From assembly GCF_040649515.1 (NCBI RefSeq), contig NZ_JBEZFP010000023.1:1-64000 (forward strand): a stretch of 64,000 nucleotides of DNA, given 5' to 3'. The stretch is from Yinghuangia elevatio (GTDB lineage Bacteria > Actinomycetota > Actinomycetes > Streptomycetales > Streptomycetaceae). The translations under genes and the position numbers were made by a program. Of the stretch, positions 43,446-52,791 are shown piece by piece (position 1 is the first letter of the stretch; every line of letters begins with the position of its first letter). The notes under the pieces are model-generated. The model saw only the letters and a list, made by a program, of their open reading frames with translations, made no database searches and was not told where the DNA came from.

Positions 43446-45126
43446 GTCCCCGAACGGCGACGTGGTCTTCCGTCGCGAGGAGGCCGACGGCCATTTTGAG
43501 CGTGGCAGTGCCCCAGTTGAGCGGCGTGTGGGGTGAGGGGACGATCAGTTCGTCGCCCCGGTCGTCGCGGTAGGTGACGAGGCATTCGGGAACTCGGAAG
43601 TGCGGAACTTCCCGTACGTGGTAATCGCCGTCCTCGCGGAGCACGGCGTGCCATTGGCCCTCTCCGGTGACCGTGGCCAGCATTCGGTTCAGGTAGTGCA
43701 CTCCGAGTTCGCGGTAATGCCGGGCCTGTTCGTGATCCACTTCCTGCGAATTCCGGCATCGGCGGGCGGCCCACGCAGCCAGTTGTCCGAGTGGGTGTGT
43801 CCACGCGGCTTCGCGCCCCTGCGGGGTCAGACGGCCGCGCATCTCCTGCTTGCGGTCCAGATCCAGGTCGTCGCCGCGGTCCTCCGCCTCGGCTTTGACC
43901 TTGTCCTTGATGGCCCGTACGGTCGCCTGCACCTCGTACGTATGGAAGTTCACGCGCTGATAGGAGTCCTCCGCATAGCGCATGACGCCGCCGGTGACCG
44001 GGTCCTCCAAGGTGCGCAACGCATCGAGGACCACGGTCTCGACCTCCGGAGCGGTCATGGGCCGGGCCGGCGCTCCGACGGGGATGCGGGATTCGGCGAG
44101 CAGTTCCGGAAGGCCGTACATCAGCAGGTAGACCAGGGACGCGTCCGCGCGGCGGTGTCGGACGGAACCGGGCGCGTAGTCAGGTGACTCGAACGGGATC
44201 CTCCGCCCGATTTCCCGAAGGCCGGCGTCCACCATTGCGTCGACGCTCGCGGTGAAGTCCGCCCTGTCCGCCGAATCCGCCCTGTCCGCCAGAAAGCCCA
44301 GTACCCCGTTGTCCACGAGCACCCGGATCTTGTGGAGCAAGGCTGTTTCGACGGCCATCACCGAGGTGCGCTGCGCGGCGACCTCTTCCCACGACCCGGA
44401 GCTTTCGTACCGCGGGAACCCGACGGCTCGGAGAAACGGCACCACGAAACCGAGGAACTTCCTGTGTGCCGCCAACAGTTCGTCGGCTCCGAGGAATCCG
44501 CGTTCCACCGCGTCCAGGACGAGGAACGCGAGCATCTGGAACGAATCCTGCTTGTTCCGCCAGGTGTTCGGCTTTTCGGCGTCGAGATCGTCGAACCACA
44601 GGGATATATGGGGCCAGTCCTCCTGCCCGGTGTCGCCCCGCTCCACGACAGCGGCGAACCGGGCGAGCTGCGCGGGCGTGGACATCAAGTGCAGCGCGCT
44701 GTGGATCAGCTCGCGCCCGGTGTCCCCTTCCGCCGCGTACCGGACCGGGTCCCTCAGGAACAGCTCCATCATGGCGCTCGCGGACTGCACGTGGTCACGC
44801 AGGTAGAACATCGCCGACATCTCGCCGTGCCGAACAGTCGGATCGCCGGTGATGTCCGTCGCCGCGACGATGGAAACCCGCCGCGCCGCACCGTCCACCC
44901 GTACGCTCCCCGCCTCGATCACCGGCAGATCGAGCGTCCCGCGCTCGGTCAGCAGCGCCTCCACCGCACGCACATGCGTCGGCGAGTCCCCCGCCTCCAC
45001 CAGGCGCGCCAGGGCGTGATCGGTGAACCACCTCCCGGCACTTCCGGGCCGCCCCTTGCGCACGCGATTCCTCGACATCAGCTCGCGCATCAGGGCCTGG
45101 TCGTTCTGCTGGTGAAACGGGCGCAC
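43441..45126 (-). CDS. GH15/phosphorylase-kinase-like (alpha/alpha)6 protein
   Basis: 561 residues. Segments MSAMFYLRDHVQSASAMMEL, TWRNKQDSFQMLAFLVLDAV and SSGSWEEVAAQRTSVMAVE resemble the WVRD, QND and WEE landmarks of glucoamylase-like GH15 proteins and phosphorylase kinase regulatory subunits. This suggests an (alpha/alpha)6 barrel that binds or hydrolyses a glycan. No signal peptide is present. GTG at 45126 was chosen for the GGAG just upstream; Met codons 12 and 16 residues further in are alternatives. It stands alone between a convergent phosphatase and a divergent gene. The call is tentative. Confidence 0.5.
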   Translation of the reverse strand: MRPFHQQNDQALMRELMSRNRVRKGRPGSAGRWFTDHALARLVEAGDSPTHVRAVEALLTERGTLDLPVIEAGSVRVDGAARRVSIVAATDITGDPTVRHGEMSAMFYLRDHVQSASAMMELFLRDPVRYAAEGDTGRELIHSALHLMSTPAQLARFAAVVERGDTGQEDWPHISLWFDDLDAEKPNTWRNKQDSFQMLAFLVLDAVERGFLGADELLAAHRKFLGFVVPFLRAVGFPRYESSGSWEEVAAQRTSVMAVETALLHKIRVLVDNGVLGFLADRADSADRADFTASVDAMVDAGLREIGRRIPFESPDYAPGSVRHRRADASLVYLLMYGLPELLAESRIPVGAPARPMTAPEVETVVLDALRTLEDPVTGGVMRYAEDSYQRVNFHTYEVQATVRAIKDKVKAEAEDRGDDLDLDRKQEMRGRLTPQGREAAWTHPLGQLAAWAARRCRNSQEVDHEQARHYRELGVHYLNRMLATVTGEGQWHAVLREDGDYHVREVPHFRVPECLVTYRDDRGDELIVPSPHTPLNWGTATLKMAVGLLATEDHVAVRGL

Positions 45127-45523
45127 ACTTGCTCCGTGGTACGTGGGACCGTCGGATTTCGCCGCCGACAGCGTGCATGAGCCGCCGCAGGCATTCGGCC
45201 CCGCACGCTAACGGATTCGCCCCACCGCCGGAAAGTACAAACACGACCATCACAATAGGGACAAACCACCAACAGCACTCCCGGGCATTTCCCACTAGCC
45301 AAATAAACACAGCAGTACCTCGACGGCTCCCTTCTTGAAGCAGCGCCATGCGACTGACCCGGCGATCGGGCACGGCGATGAAACGGTCGAGATCGGTGTG
45401 CGCGTGTCAGCAGCGAAGGGGGCGTCGCCTCGGCCTTGGTCGTACGCTGCACAGCGCCGGACCGCGCTGCCATCGCGGGGCGGTGCGAGTGTGCCGCCGA
45501 GGCCGGGATCTGAGGAGGTTCGA
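45127..45523. other. Intergenic region between divergent genes
   Basis: About 400 bp with a clearly AT-richer segment at 45220-45330 (for example CCAAATAAACACAGC). Promoters of both divergent genes probably lie here. The frame of the rightward gene stays open upstream to 45335, but no ribosome binding site supports an earlier start. Confidence 0.5.
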
Positions 45524-46099
45524 GTGCGTGTTGCCGTGTTCGCGGGTTCGTCGTCAGGAGTGGGGCGGCAGTACCGGGAGGCTGCCGAGGACCTGGGGCG
45601 TTCGCTTGCGCGTGCCGGTGTGGGTGTCGTGTACGGCGGTGCCCATGTGGGCCTGATGGGCGCGATGGCGGACGCGGCGCTGGCCGAGGGCGGCGAGGTG
45701 GTCGGGGTGATCCCGCGTTCCCTGGTGGAGTGGGAGGTTGCCCACGGGGGTCTGACCGATCTTCGGGTGACGGAGACGATGCACGAGCGCAAGGCGCTGA
45801 TGGCGGAGCTGTCGGACGGGTTCGTGGCGCTGCCCGGCGGTGTCGGCACGCTGGAGGAGTTGTTCGAGGTCTGGACCTGGCAGCATCTGGCGATCCACGC
45901 CAAGCCCGTCGCCCTGCTGGACGTCGCGGGCTTCTGGACACCGCTGCGGGCCATGCTGGGCACGATGGTCAAGTCCGGTTTCATCAAGCCGCATTACGCC
46001 GAGACGCTGCTTGTGACGACGGACGCGGCGCAGTTGCTGACCGCGTTCGAGGCATGGACCCCGCCGGACCTGAAGTGGGAGGGCGACGTCGCCCCATGA
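45524..46099 (+). CDS. LOG-family protein (cytokinin riboside 5'-monophosphate phosphoribohydrolase)
   Basis: 191 residues. VRVAVFAGSSSGVGRQYREA starts the fold. GVVYGGAHVGLMGAMADAAL and the signature ALPGGVGTLEELFEVWTW (PGGxGTxxE) identify the LOG/TIGR00730 family, which splits ribose-5-phosphate from nucleotide bases such as AMP or cytokinin nucleotides. GAGGAGG is 5 bp upstream of the GTG, which fixes the start. It is followed by an LLM oxidoreductase 143 bp further on; no functional link is obvious. Confidence 0.92.
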   Translation: MRVAVFAGSSSGVGRQYREAAEDLGRSLARAGVGVVYGGAHVGLMGAMADAALAEGGEVVGVIPRSLVEWEVAHGGLTDLRVTETMHERKALMAELSDGFVALPGGVGTLEELFEVWTWQHLAIHAKPVALLDVAGFWTPLRAMLGTMVKSGFIKPHYAETLLVTTDAAQLLTAFEAWTPPDLKWEGDVAP

Positions 46100-46242
46100 G
46101 GTGGCCGCGACGCTTGCGGACTCCCCGATGCGTGTTCACCCGAGCAGACATGACCCTTGCGGAGGCAAGCCCTTCGGGTGACACTCCTGCTGCCCATTCC
46201 GGCACCTGGTCGGGGTGCGGTCCGTTGCCGTGAGGAGAGCGC

Positions 46243-47088
46243 GTGCGGTTCTGGGTACCGTTGATCTGCCTGCCTCCGGACGAGTACGGCCCGATAGCCG
46301 AGGCGGCCGACCGGCTCGGCTTCGAGGGGGTTCTGCTCGCCGACCACGTGGCCGTTCCGGAGACGTTCGCCTCGGTTCATCCGTCCGGCGAAAACCCGTT
46401 CACCGCCGCCTCGGATTTCCCCGACCCGGTGACGATGATCGCCACGCTGGCCGCGCGTACCCGGCGCCTCAGGTTCATGACGTACGCCTACATCCTGCCG
46501 TTGCGTGACCCGTTCACCGTGGCGAAGCAGTTCGGCACCTTGGCGACGGTGACCGACGGGCGGGTCGCGCTGGGTTGTGCGGTCGGCTGGCTGCGTGAGG
46601 AGTTCGAGATCCTCGGCCGGGATTTCGGTACGCGCGGCGCGCGCACCGACGAGATCCTCACCGTCCTGCGGGACTTCTGGGACGACGGCCGGGCCGAGCA
46701 CGACGGGCGGTTCCACGCCTTCCCGCGGAGCGGGATGTTCCCGGCTCCCCGGCACCGAGTGCCGATCCTGGTCGGCGGCTCGGGCCGACGGGCGCTCGAA
46801 CGCGCCGCGCGGCACGACGGCTGGCTGGGCATGAACCACGACCTGGACGACATCGAGCGGACAGTCGCCACCGTGACCCGGCTGCGCGACGGCTCCACTG
46901 ACCCGGACGTGCCGTTCACCGTCTTCGCGATCCCGAACGCGGCGCCGGTCGCCGCGACCTTCGAACGCCTGCGCGCCACGGGCGTGACCGACACCATGGC
47001 CGCCGCGTGGACCGTCGGCATTCCGGACGCCGAGACGCTGGACGAGAAGATCGCCGGCCTGGAACGCTTCGCCGCCGAACACCTGTGA
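46243..47088 (+). CDS. LLM-class F420-dependent oxidoreductase
   Basis: 281 residues, TIM-barrel luciferase-like fold. AEAADRLGFEGVLLADHVAV, RFMTYAYILPLRDPFTVAKQ, VALGCAVGWLREEFEILGRD and VPILVGGSGRRALERAARHD are typical of TIGR03619-like F420-dependent oxidoreductases of actinomycetes. The cofactor could be F420 or FMN; F420 is more usual in this lineage. GAGGAG precedes the GTG start. Substrate unknown. Confidence 0.85.
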   Translation: MRFWVPLICLPPDEYGPIAEAADRLGFEGVLLADHVAVPETFASVHPSGENPFTAASDFPDPVTMIATLAARTRRLRFMTYAYILPLRDPFTVAKQFGTLATVTDGRVALGCAVGWLREEFEILGRDFGTRGARTDEILTVLRDFWDDGRAEHDGRFHAFPRSGMFPAPRHRVPILVGGSGRRALERAARHDGWLGMNHDLDDIERTVATVTRLRDGSTDPDVPFTVFAIPNAAPVAATFERLRATGVTDTMAAAWTVGIPDAETLDEKIAGLERFAAEHL

Positions 47089-47137
47089 CCGCTCACGCGG
47101 CACCGCGGCCTCAACACGTACCCATCGGCCGCATCCC

Positions 47138-47167
47138 GGCATCGGCATCGGCATCGGCATCGGCATC
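47138..47167. repeat. Hexanucleotide repeat (GGCATC)5
   Basis: Five perfect GGCATC units, 50 bp after the LLM oxidoreductase stop. A slippage-prone microsatellite in non-coding DNA. Confidence 0.9.
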
Positions 47168-47289
47168 GGTGGATTGATGGCGCCTTCCTCCTTTCCGGCC
47201 GCTTGATCCGCCTGTGAGGCTTGCGTGCGTGATCGCGACGGCGCGGTCACGCAAGCCACGGGGACACCCGTCTACACAAAGGACTGCAC

Positions 47290-47700
47290 GTGCCGATCCG
47301 ACGCACTGTCATCTCCGCCGCGGCGACCCTCACGGCGGCCGCGGGCCTGCTTGCCGTACCCGCGACCGCACAGGCGCAGAGCCGGGCGGAGGTCGCGCCG
47401 CTCGGACAGACCTGCGGCGTCACGGCGTCGACCGGGAGCCTGTCGTGTTGGAACTCCGCCCCCACCTCGGTGCGGAGTTCGCCGTACGCCACGGACAGTT
47501 GGCAGGTCGACGTTCTGCGCACCACATGGAGTTGGTTCGGCTGCTACACGATCGGCGAGTTCCACGGCGGCGGCACGAAGACCTGGTACGGCACCGTCGG
47601 GGACGACACCGGCCAGTGGGGCTTCGTCCCCGCGAGCGCGGTGAGCACGTCGTGGGCCTTCGACCTCAACCCCGGCCAGTATGGAATGAAGCACTGCTGA
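47290..47700 (+). CDS. Small secreted protein of unknown function
   Basis: 136 residues. The N-terminus has a Sec signal (RRTVISAAATLTAAAGLLAV) with a likely cleavage after ATAQA near residue 29. The mature part of about 107 residues has four cysteines (CGV, SCWN, GCY, KHC), enough for two disulfides, and many Trp/Tyr/Gly residues. This suggests a small stable beta protein exported to the medium. AAAGGA precedes the GTG. I recognise no family. Confidence 0.75.
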   Translation: MPIRRTVISAAATLTAAAGLLAVPATAQAQSRAEVAPLGQTCGVTASTGSLSCWNSAPTSVRSSPYATDSWQVDVLRTTWSWFGCYTIGEFHGGGTKTWYGTVGDDTGQWGFVPASAVSTSWAFDLNPGQYGMKHC

Positions 47701-47832
47701 CCGGCGACCCGGTCCGCGCCCGGCCGAACCGCCTTCGAGGTCAAGGCACTTACGGGCGCCCGTGACGACGAGCTGCGACGCGCGGCCGTCGGACAGGGAC
47801 CTCCGGCCTTTCGCGGGCGATGGATCAGTAGG

Positions 47833-49044
47833 TCAAGTCCGGACGCCGCCGCAGGTCACAGCCTTGTCCTGCGCGGGCTCACCCAAGACCGGCCGCTGCC
47901 GCTTTCGGGCCGCGCGGCCGAGCTCGGGGAGGACGGTCGCGGTGCCGAGTACGGCCAGGCCGGCGCCGAGCCAGAGCGGCGCACGCAGGCCGAAGGCGTC
48001 GATGGCCAGGCCGCCGAACGAGGAGCCGACGATCACGCCGAGGGTGATGAAGGACGCGTGGACGGTGTTGACCATCGGCCCCGGGTTGCCCGCGCGCTGG
48101 ACGCGGACCGCCATCGCCGGGTTCATGGTCACGCCGACCAGCCCGACGCCCGTCATGGCGAGCACCGCGGGGACGCGGAGGTGGGCGAGGAGGGCAAATG
48201 CCGCCAGGAACAGCGCGTTGAGGACGAGGCCGGCCAGCAGTACGCGCGCAGTGTGCCGGTCGGCCAGGCGTCCCACGACATGGTTGCCGACGACCGTCGC
48301 CGCCCCGTACGCGACCAGCAGCAGCGGGACGGCTTCCGACGCGAATCCGGTGACCTCGGTGAGAATCGGGCTGAGGTAGCTGAACGCGGCGAAGGTCGCG
48401 CCGATGATGAAGGTGCTGGTCGACAGGGCCAGCCACAGCCGGCCGTTCCGGAAGACCGCAAGCTCCTGCCGCAGGTTGCCGCCGCCGTCACCGGCGCGGT
48501 CGAGGTCGGGGACGCCCGCCATCGTGGCGAGTGCGGCCATGACGGTCAGGGCGCCGACGGTCCAGAAGGCGGCACGCCAGCCGAATTGCCCGCCGATCAC
48601 CGTGGACAGCGGCAGTCCGAGGAGCGTGCCGAGCATCAGGCCGTTCAGCACGACGGCCAAGGCGCGGCCGCGCACTTCCGGGCGGCTCAAGTGGACCGCC
48701 ATCGATATGGCGACGCCGAAGAACGCCTGCGAGGCGACGCCGGAGACGACGCGAGCGACCAGCATGACCCGGTAGGACGGCGCGACGGCGGCCAGCACGT
48801 TGCCCGCGAGGAAGACGGCGAACAGCATCATGAGAGCGGTCTTCGGGCGTATCCGCACCAGCGCGACGGTCATCAGCGGCCCGCCGGCCGCCATGGCGAC
48901 CGCGAACGCGGTGATCAGGTAGCCGACTTGGGCGAGCGAGACACCGAGCCCGCGGGCCATCTCGGGCATCAGGCCGCCGACGGCGAACTCGCTGGTCACC
49001 ATCGCGAAGATGCCGATGGCCAGGACGTAGACGGCACGGGGCAT
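47833..49044 (-). CDS. MFS transporter (drug efflux, DHA1 type)
   Basis: 403 residues, 12 hydrophobic segments. The N-terminal FAMVTSEFAVGGLMPEMARG and the loop RIRPKTALMMLFAVFLAGN match the sugar-efflux/DHA1 class (motif A region), and MLGTLLGLPLSTVIGGQFGW is the motif C-like antiporter segment. It probably exports a small lipophilic compound. AAGGAG lies before the ATG at 49044. A TetR regulator gene directly upstream and a perfect palindrome 14 bp before the start suggest repression relieved by the exported compound. Confidence 0.88.
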   Translation of the reverse strand: MPRAVYVLAIGIFAMVTSEFAVGGLMPEMARGLGVSLAQVGYLITAFAVAMAAGGPLMTVALVRIRPKTALMMLFAVFLAGNVLAAVAPSYRVMLVARVVSGVASQAFFGVAISMAVHLSRPEVRGRALAVVLNGLMLGTLLGLPLSTVIGGQFGWRAAFWTVGALTVMAALATMAGVPDLDRAGDGGGNLRQELAVFRNGRLWLALSTSTFIIGATFAAFSYLSPILTEVTGFASEAVPLLLVAYGAATVVGNHVVGRLADRHTARVLLAGLVLNALFLAAFALLAHLRVPAVLAMTGVGLVGVTMNPAMAVRVQRAGNPGPMVNTVHASFITLGVIVGSSFGGLAIDAFGLRAPLWLGAGLAVLGTATVLPELGRAARKRQRPVLGEPAQDKAVTCGGVRT

Positions 49045-49057
49045 GCGGACTCCTTTT

Positions 49058-49073
49058 TGCATCGATCGATGCA
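49058..49073. promoter_or_regulatory. Operator palindrome of the MFS gene
   Basis: TGCATCGATCGATGCA is a perfect 16-bp palindrome between the TetR gene and the MFS start. It resembles the site at 49745-49762 upstream of the TetR gene, so it is the likely TetR binding site. Confidence 0.75.
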
Positions 49074-49132
49074 GAATTTGGGCAGGGGAAGGCCCAGGGC
49101 CGAGGAAGTGCCCCGGCCCCGGAAGTGCGGTG

Positions 49133-49726
49133 TCAGACCAGGGCGTCCATGGCCGCGGCGGCGATGGCCTCGAGGGCGGCGTCGTCCGCGCCGCCTTGCG
49201 CGGCCACCCGGATCCCGGCGATCACCGCGTTGACGAAACGGGCCAGCGCCGCCGCGTCGCGGGCGGACCCGATGCCGCCGTCGCGCTGCCCGACGCCGAT
49301 GATCGCGGCCAGCGCGGCGAGGCGGCGTTCCGCGTCGCGCTCCAGCATCAGGGCGATCTCCGGGTCGCGGCCAGCGAGTTCCATGGTGGTGTTGACGGTC
49401 AGGCAGCCAAGGCCGTAGCCGTCGCGCCGGTTCTCCGCCTCGGTGCGCAGGATCCGGGCGAACAGCGCGCGGATCCGGTCGGCCGGCGGCCGTCCGGGGT
49501 CCTCGAGGATCTGCAGCTGGTCGGCCGTGGTCGCGTCCATGTAGCGGGTCAGCGCCCGCTTGAACAACTCGCGCTTGTTGGTGAAGGCGTTGTACACGCT
49601 GCTGCGGTCCAGACCGAGGGCATCACACAGGTCTCTGGTCGAGGTCGACTCGTAGCCGTGCGCCCAGAAGGTACGCATCGCCGTCTCCAGGACCTGGTTC
49701 TCGTCGAATGATCGCGGCCTCGCCAT
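49133..49726 (-). CDS. TetR/AcrR-family repressor
   Basis: 197 residues. The N-terminal helix-turn-helix is ETAMRTFWAHGYESTSTRDL followed by CDALGLDRSSVYNAFTNKRE. The C-terminal ligand domain has a TetR_C type helical pattern with GCLTVNTTMELAGRDPEIAL, which recalls the LmrA/YxaF-like subgroup. It likely represses itself and the MFS gene downstream, as each has a related palindrome before its start. Confidence 0.9.
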   Translation of the reverse strand: MARPRSFDENQVLETAMRTFWAHGYESTSTRDLCDALGLDRSSVYNAFTNKRELFKRALTRYMDATTADQLQILEDPGRPPADRIRALFARILRTEAENRRDGYGLGCLTVNTTMELAGRDPEIALMLERDAERRLAALAAIIGVGQRDGGIGSARDAAALARFVNAVIAGIRVAAQGGADDAALEAIAAAAMDALV

Positions 49727-49744
49727 ACCGGCACGCTACCTGTT

Positions 49745-49762
49745 TTGCATCAGTCGGTGCAA
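49745..49762. promoter_or_regulatory. Operator-like palindrome of the TetR gene
   Basis: TTGCATCAGTCGGTGCAA has 7-bp arms with one mismatch. It is 19 bp upstream of the TetR start and shares TTGCATC with the MFS operator, consistent with autoregulation. Confidence 0.65.
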
Positions 49763-49845
49763 TACGAGTCGCCCCGGGCGCATCCCCGGGCGCGCGGCGG
49801 AGCCGGGGACGGGTCGACCCGCGGGAACGGTGCTAGAAAGAAGAA

Positions 49846-52782
49846 ATGATGGGGCGTTTTGTCCGCTTGATCCGGTCGCGCGTCCACGGCCCGCGCAGTC
49901 TGGCAGGGCAGATGTTCGTGCTCCAGGTCGTGGTCGTGGTGCTGCTTGTCGCCGCGGCGGTGGCAGTGCTGCTGGTGCAGGCGCGCCGCGACAGCGAACG
50001 CGACGCGCGGCACCGCTCGCAGACCGCCGCGGAAACCTTCGCCCACTCCCCCGGGCTGGTGGACGTGCTGACCGGCCCCGATCCCGCCGCCGTCCTCGAA
50101 CCGGCCGCGCAGGTCGCGCAGGAGGCCGGCGGGGTGGACGCGATCACCGTGCTCGACCCGGCCGGGGTGTTCCTGACCGGCCCGGACACGGCGCAGATCG
50201 GGAGCCGCTACCAGGGCAACCTGGGGCCGTTCCTGGCCGCCGGGCAGTCCCTGACCACGAAGTACTCCACGAACCAGGGCGACGCGTTCGTCACGGTGGT
50301 GCCGGTGTACGGGCGCGCGGGCGAGCCGCTGGCGCTCGTGGTGGCCGCGATCACCGTGGACCGCGTCAACGACACCGTAGGGCGGCTGATCCCCTGGCTG
50401 GTGCTCGGCGCGGCGGGCGCACTGGCGCTGTCGGCGGGCGCGGCGGCCCTGGTGAGCCGACGGCTTCGGCGGCAGACCCGGGGGCTCGGGCCGAGCGAGA
50501 TCACCCGTATGTACGAACACCACGACGCGGTCCTGCACGCGGCCCGCGAGGGCGTGCTGATCCTGGACGCCGAGCGGCGCGTGGTCCTGGCCAACGACGA
50601 GGCCCGGCGCCTGCTGGACCTGCCCGACGTGGTCGAGCGGCGCGGTTCGGCGTCCCTGGCTTTGCCGCCGGGTCTGGCGGACCTGCTGGTGTCCGGGCGG
50701 GACGCCTCCGACGAGGTGCACATCGTCGGAGACCGGCTGCTTGCGGTCAATCAGCGGCCCACCGCGCCGTACGGGTCGGCCGGCAGCGTGGTGACACTGC
50801 GCGACACCACCGAGCTGCGGCAGCTGGCCGGGCAGGCCCAGGCCGTGCGCGAGCGGCTGAGCCTGCTGTACGAAGCGGGGGTACGGGTCGGCACCACGCT
50901 GGACGTGGCGCGCACCGCGCAGGAGCTGGCGGACCTGTGCGTACCGCGGTTCGCGGACATCGTCACCGTCGACCTCCTGGACGCCATGCTCGACGGCGGC
51001 GAACCCACCCCCTCGCCCACTCCCTCGCCCGTCACCGACCCGGAGACGCACGACGCTTCCGAGGCGGCCCCAGGGTCTTCCGGGCGGATGCGGCGGGTGA
51101 CGTCGCATTGGGCGGAGTGGGGCGGCGGTGTTCCGACGCTGTATCCGATCGGCGAGGAGATCGAGTTCGCGGAGGCGACGCCGATGGCCGAGGCGCTGCG
51201 CGACGGGCGCGGGGTGCTGCGGGCGGACCTGGCGGCCGACCTGGCGTGGCAGGCGCAGGCCCCCGACCGTGCCGCGCGGCTGATCGAGGCCGGGGTGCAC
51301 TCGCTGGTCACGGTGCCGCTCAAGGCCCGCGGCCTGGTGCTGGGCCTGGCGACGTTCTGGCGCGGGGCGGGGTCGGCGGCGTTCGATACCGACGATGTGT
51401 CCTTCGCGGAGGAAGTCGCCGCGCGAGCCGCCGTCGCCGTCGACAACGCCCGCCGGTACACCCGCGAGCACGCCACCGCGGTCACCCTGCAACGCAGCCT
51501 GCTCCCCCACGCGCTCCCCGAACAGGACGCGGTCGACGCCGCGTACCGCTACCTGCCCGCCCGCGCCGCCACCGCCCCGGGCGCCCCAGCCGACACCGCG
51601 GCGTACGCGGCCGAGGCGGAGACGGTTGTGGGGGCAGGCGTGGGGGGCGACTGGTACGACGTGATCGTGCTGCCAGGCGCGCGGGTGGCGCTGGTGGTCG
51701 GCGATGTGGTCGGGCACGGCCTGCACGCCGCGGCGACGATGGGCCGGCTGCGGACCGCGGTACGCAACTTCTCCGCGTTGGACCTGTCCCCGGACGAGGT
51801 GGTCGGGCACCTGGACGAACTCGTCGCCGGGATCGACCAGGACCGTCCCGAGGACAACGCGATCGGCCCCGGAGGCGCGGACGGCCCCGAAGGCCTCGCC
51901 GGTCCGGATGCGTCGGTGGGGCGGATGACCGGGGCGACGTGCCTGTACGCGATCTACGACCCCGTCGCCGGGCGGGTGGTCGCGGCCCGGGCCGGCCACC
52001 CGGGGCCGGCGGTCGTGGACGCCGCGGGTGCCGTGGACTTCCCGCAGGTGCCGGCGTCGCTTCCGCTCGGGCTGAACGAGGGACTGCCCATCGAGACCGC
52101 CGAGTTCGACCTGGCCGAGGGGTCGCGGCTGGTGCTGTTCACCGACGGCCTGGTGGAGCGCCGCGACCGGCACGAGGACGGGGACGGGGACGCCGGGCTG
52201 GACCTGCTGCGCGACGCGCTGGTCACCGCGGGCCCGGCCGCGACGCCGGAGCAGACATGTGACGCGGTGATCGCCGCGCTCGGTGTCGAACGGCCGAGCG
52301 ACGACGTCGCGCTGCTGGTGGCCCGTACCCACGTGCTGGACGACGCACGGGTCGCGGTGTGGGACGTGCCGTCCGACCCGGAGGCGGTCGGCGCCGTACG
52401 CGCCGCGTGTGCCCGGCAGTTGGACGCCTGGGGCCTGGGCGCGATCGACTTCACCGCCGAGCTGATCCTCAGCGAGCTGGTCACCAACGCGATCCGCTAC
52501 GGCACTCCCCCGATCCGGGTCCGCCTCATCCATGAACGCGCCCTCACGTGCGAGGTATCCGACGCCGGCAGCACCGCACCGCACCTGCGACGCGCGGCCA
52601 CCACCGACGAGGGAGGCCGAGGACTGTTCCTCGTCGCCAGGTTCGCCGCCCGCTGGGGCACCCGCTACACCGCCCGCGGCAAGGTCATCTGGGCCGAACT
52701 CCCCCTCCCCGGCGCCGGCGACGCCCCGACGGCGGACCTCGGCGACGCGCTGCTCGACCAGTTCACCGACGCCGATTGGTGA
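49846..52782 (+). CDS. Membrane sensor with PAS, GAF, SpoIIE-type PP2C and anti-sigma-kinase-like domains
   Basis: 978 residues. Order: a membrane helix at about 22-45, an extracellular sensor of about 130 residues, a second helix at about 182-203, PAS (about 222-330), GAF (about 335-530), a PP2C/SpoIIE phosphatase (about 565-800, with GGDWYDVIVLPG, VVGDVVGHGLHAAATMG and LVLFTDGLVERR), and a C-terminal HATPase_c (about 830-970, with ILSELVTNAIRYGTPPIRVR and GGRGLFLVARFA). The phosphatase would dephosphorylate an anti-anti-sigma factor, and the ATPase domain resembles RsbW-type kinases. Both opposing activities sit in one chain. Partners are not encoded nearby. Confidence 0.9.
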   Translation: MMGRFVRLIRSRVHGPRSLAGQMFVLQVVVVVLLVAAAVAVLLVQARRDSERDARHRSQTAAETFAHSPGLVDVLTGPDPAAVLEPAAQVAQEAGGVDAITVLDPAGVFLTGPDTAQIGSRYQGNLGPFLAAGQSLTTKYSTNQGDAFVTVVPVYGRAGEPLALVVAAITVDRVNDTVGRLIPWLVLGAAGALALSAGAAALVSRRLRRQTRGLGPSEITRMYEHHDAVLHAAREGVLILDAERRVVLANDEARRLLDLPDVVERRGSASLALPPGLADLLVSGRDASDEVHIVGDRLLAVNQRPTAPYGSAGSVVTLRDTTELRQLAGQAQAVRERLSLLYEAGVRVGTTLDVARTAQELADLCVPRFADIVTVDLLDAMLDGGEPTPSPTPSPVTDPETHDASEAAPGSSGRMRRVTSHWAEWGGGVPTLYPIGEEIEFAEATPMAEALRDGRGVLRADLAADLAWQAQAPDRAARLIEAGVHSLVTVPLKARGLVLGLATFWRGAGSAAFDTDDVSFAEEVAARAAVAVDNARRYTREHATAVTLQRSLLPHALPEQDAVDAAYRYLPARAATAPGAPADTAAYAAEAETVVGAGVGGDWYDVIVLPGARVALVVGDVVGHGLHAAATMGRLRTAVRNFSALDLSPDEVVGHLDELVAGIDQDRPEDNAIGPGGADGPEGLAGPDASVGRMTGATCLYAIYDPVAGRVVAARAGHPGPAVVDAAGAVDFPQVPASLPLGLNEGLPIETAEFDLAEGSRLVLFTDGLVERRDRHEDGDGDAGLDLLRDALVTAGPAATPEQTCDAVIAALGVERPSDDVALLVARTHVLDDARVAVWDVPSDPEAVGAVRAACARQLDAWGLGAIDFTAELILSELVTNAIRYGTPPIRVRLIHERALTCEVSDAGSTAPHLRRAATTDEGGRGLFLVARFAARWGTRYTARGKVIWAELPLPGAGDAPTADLGDALLDQFTDADW

Positions 52783-52791
52783 ACTGGTGGC

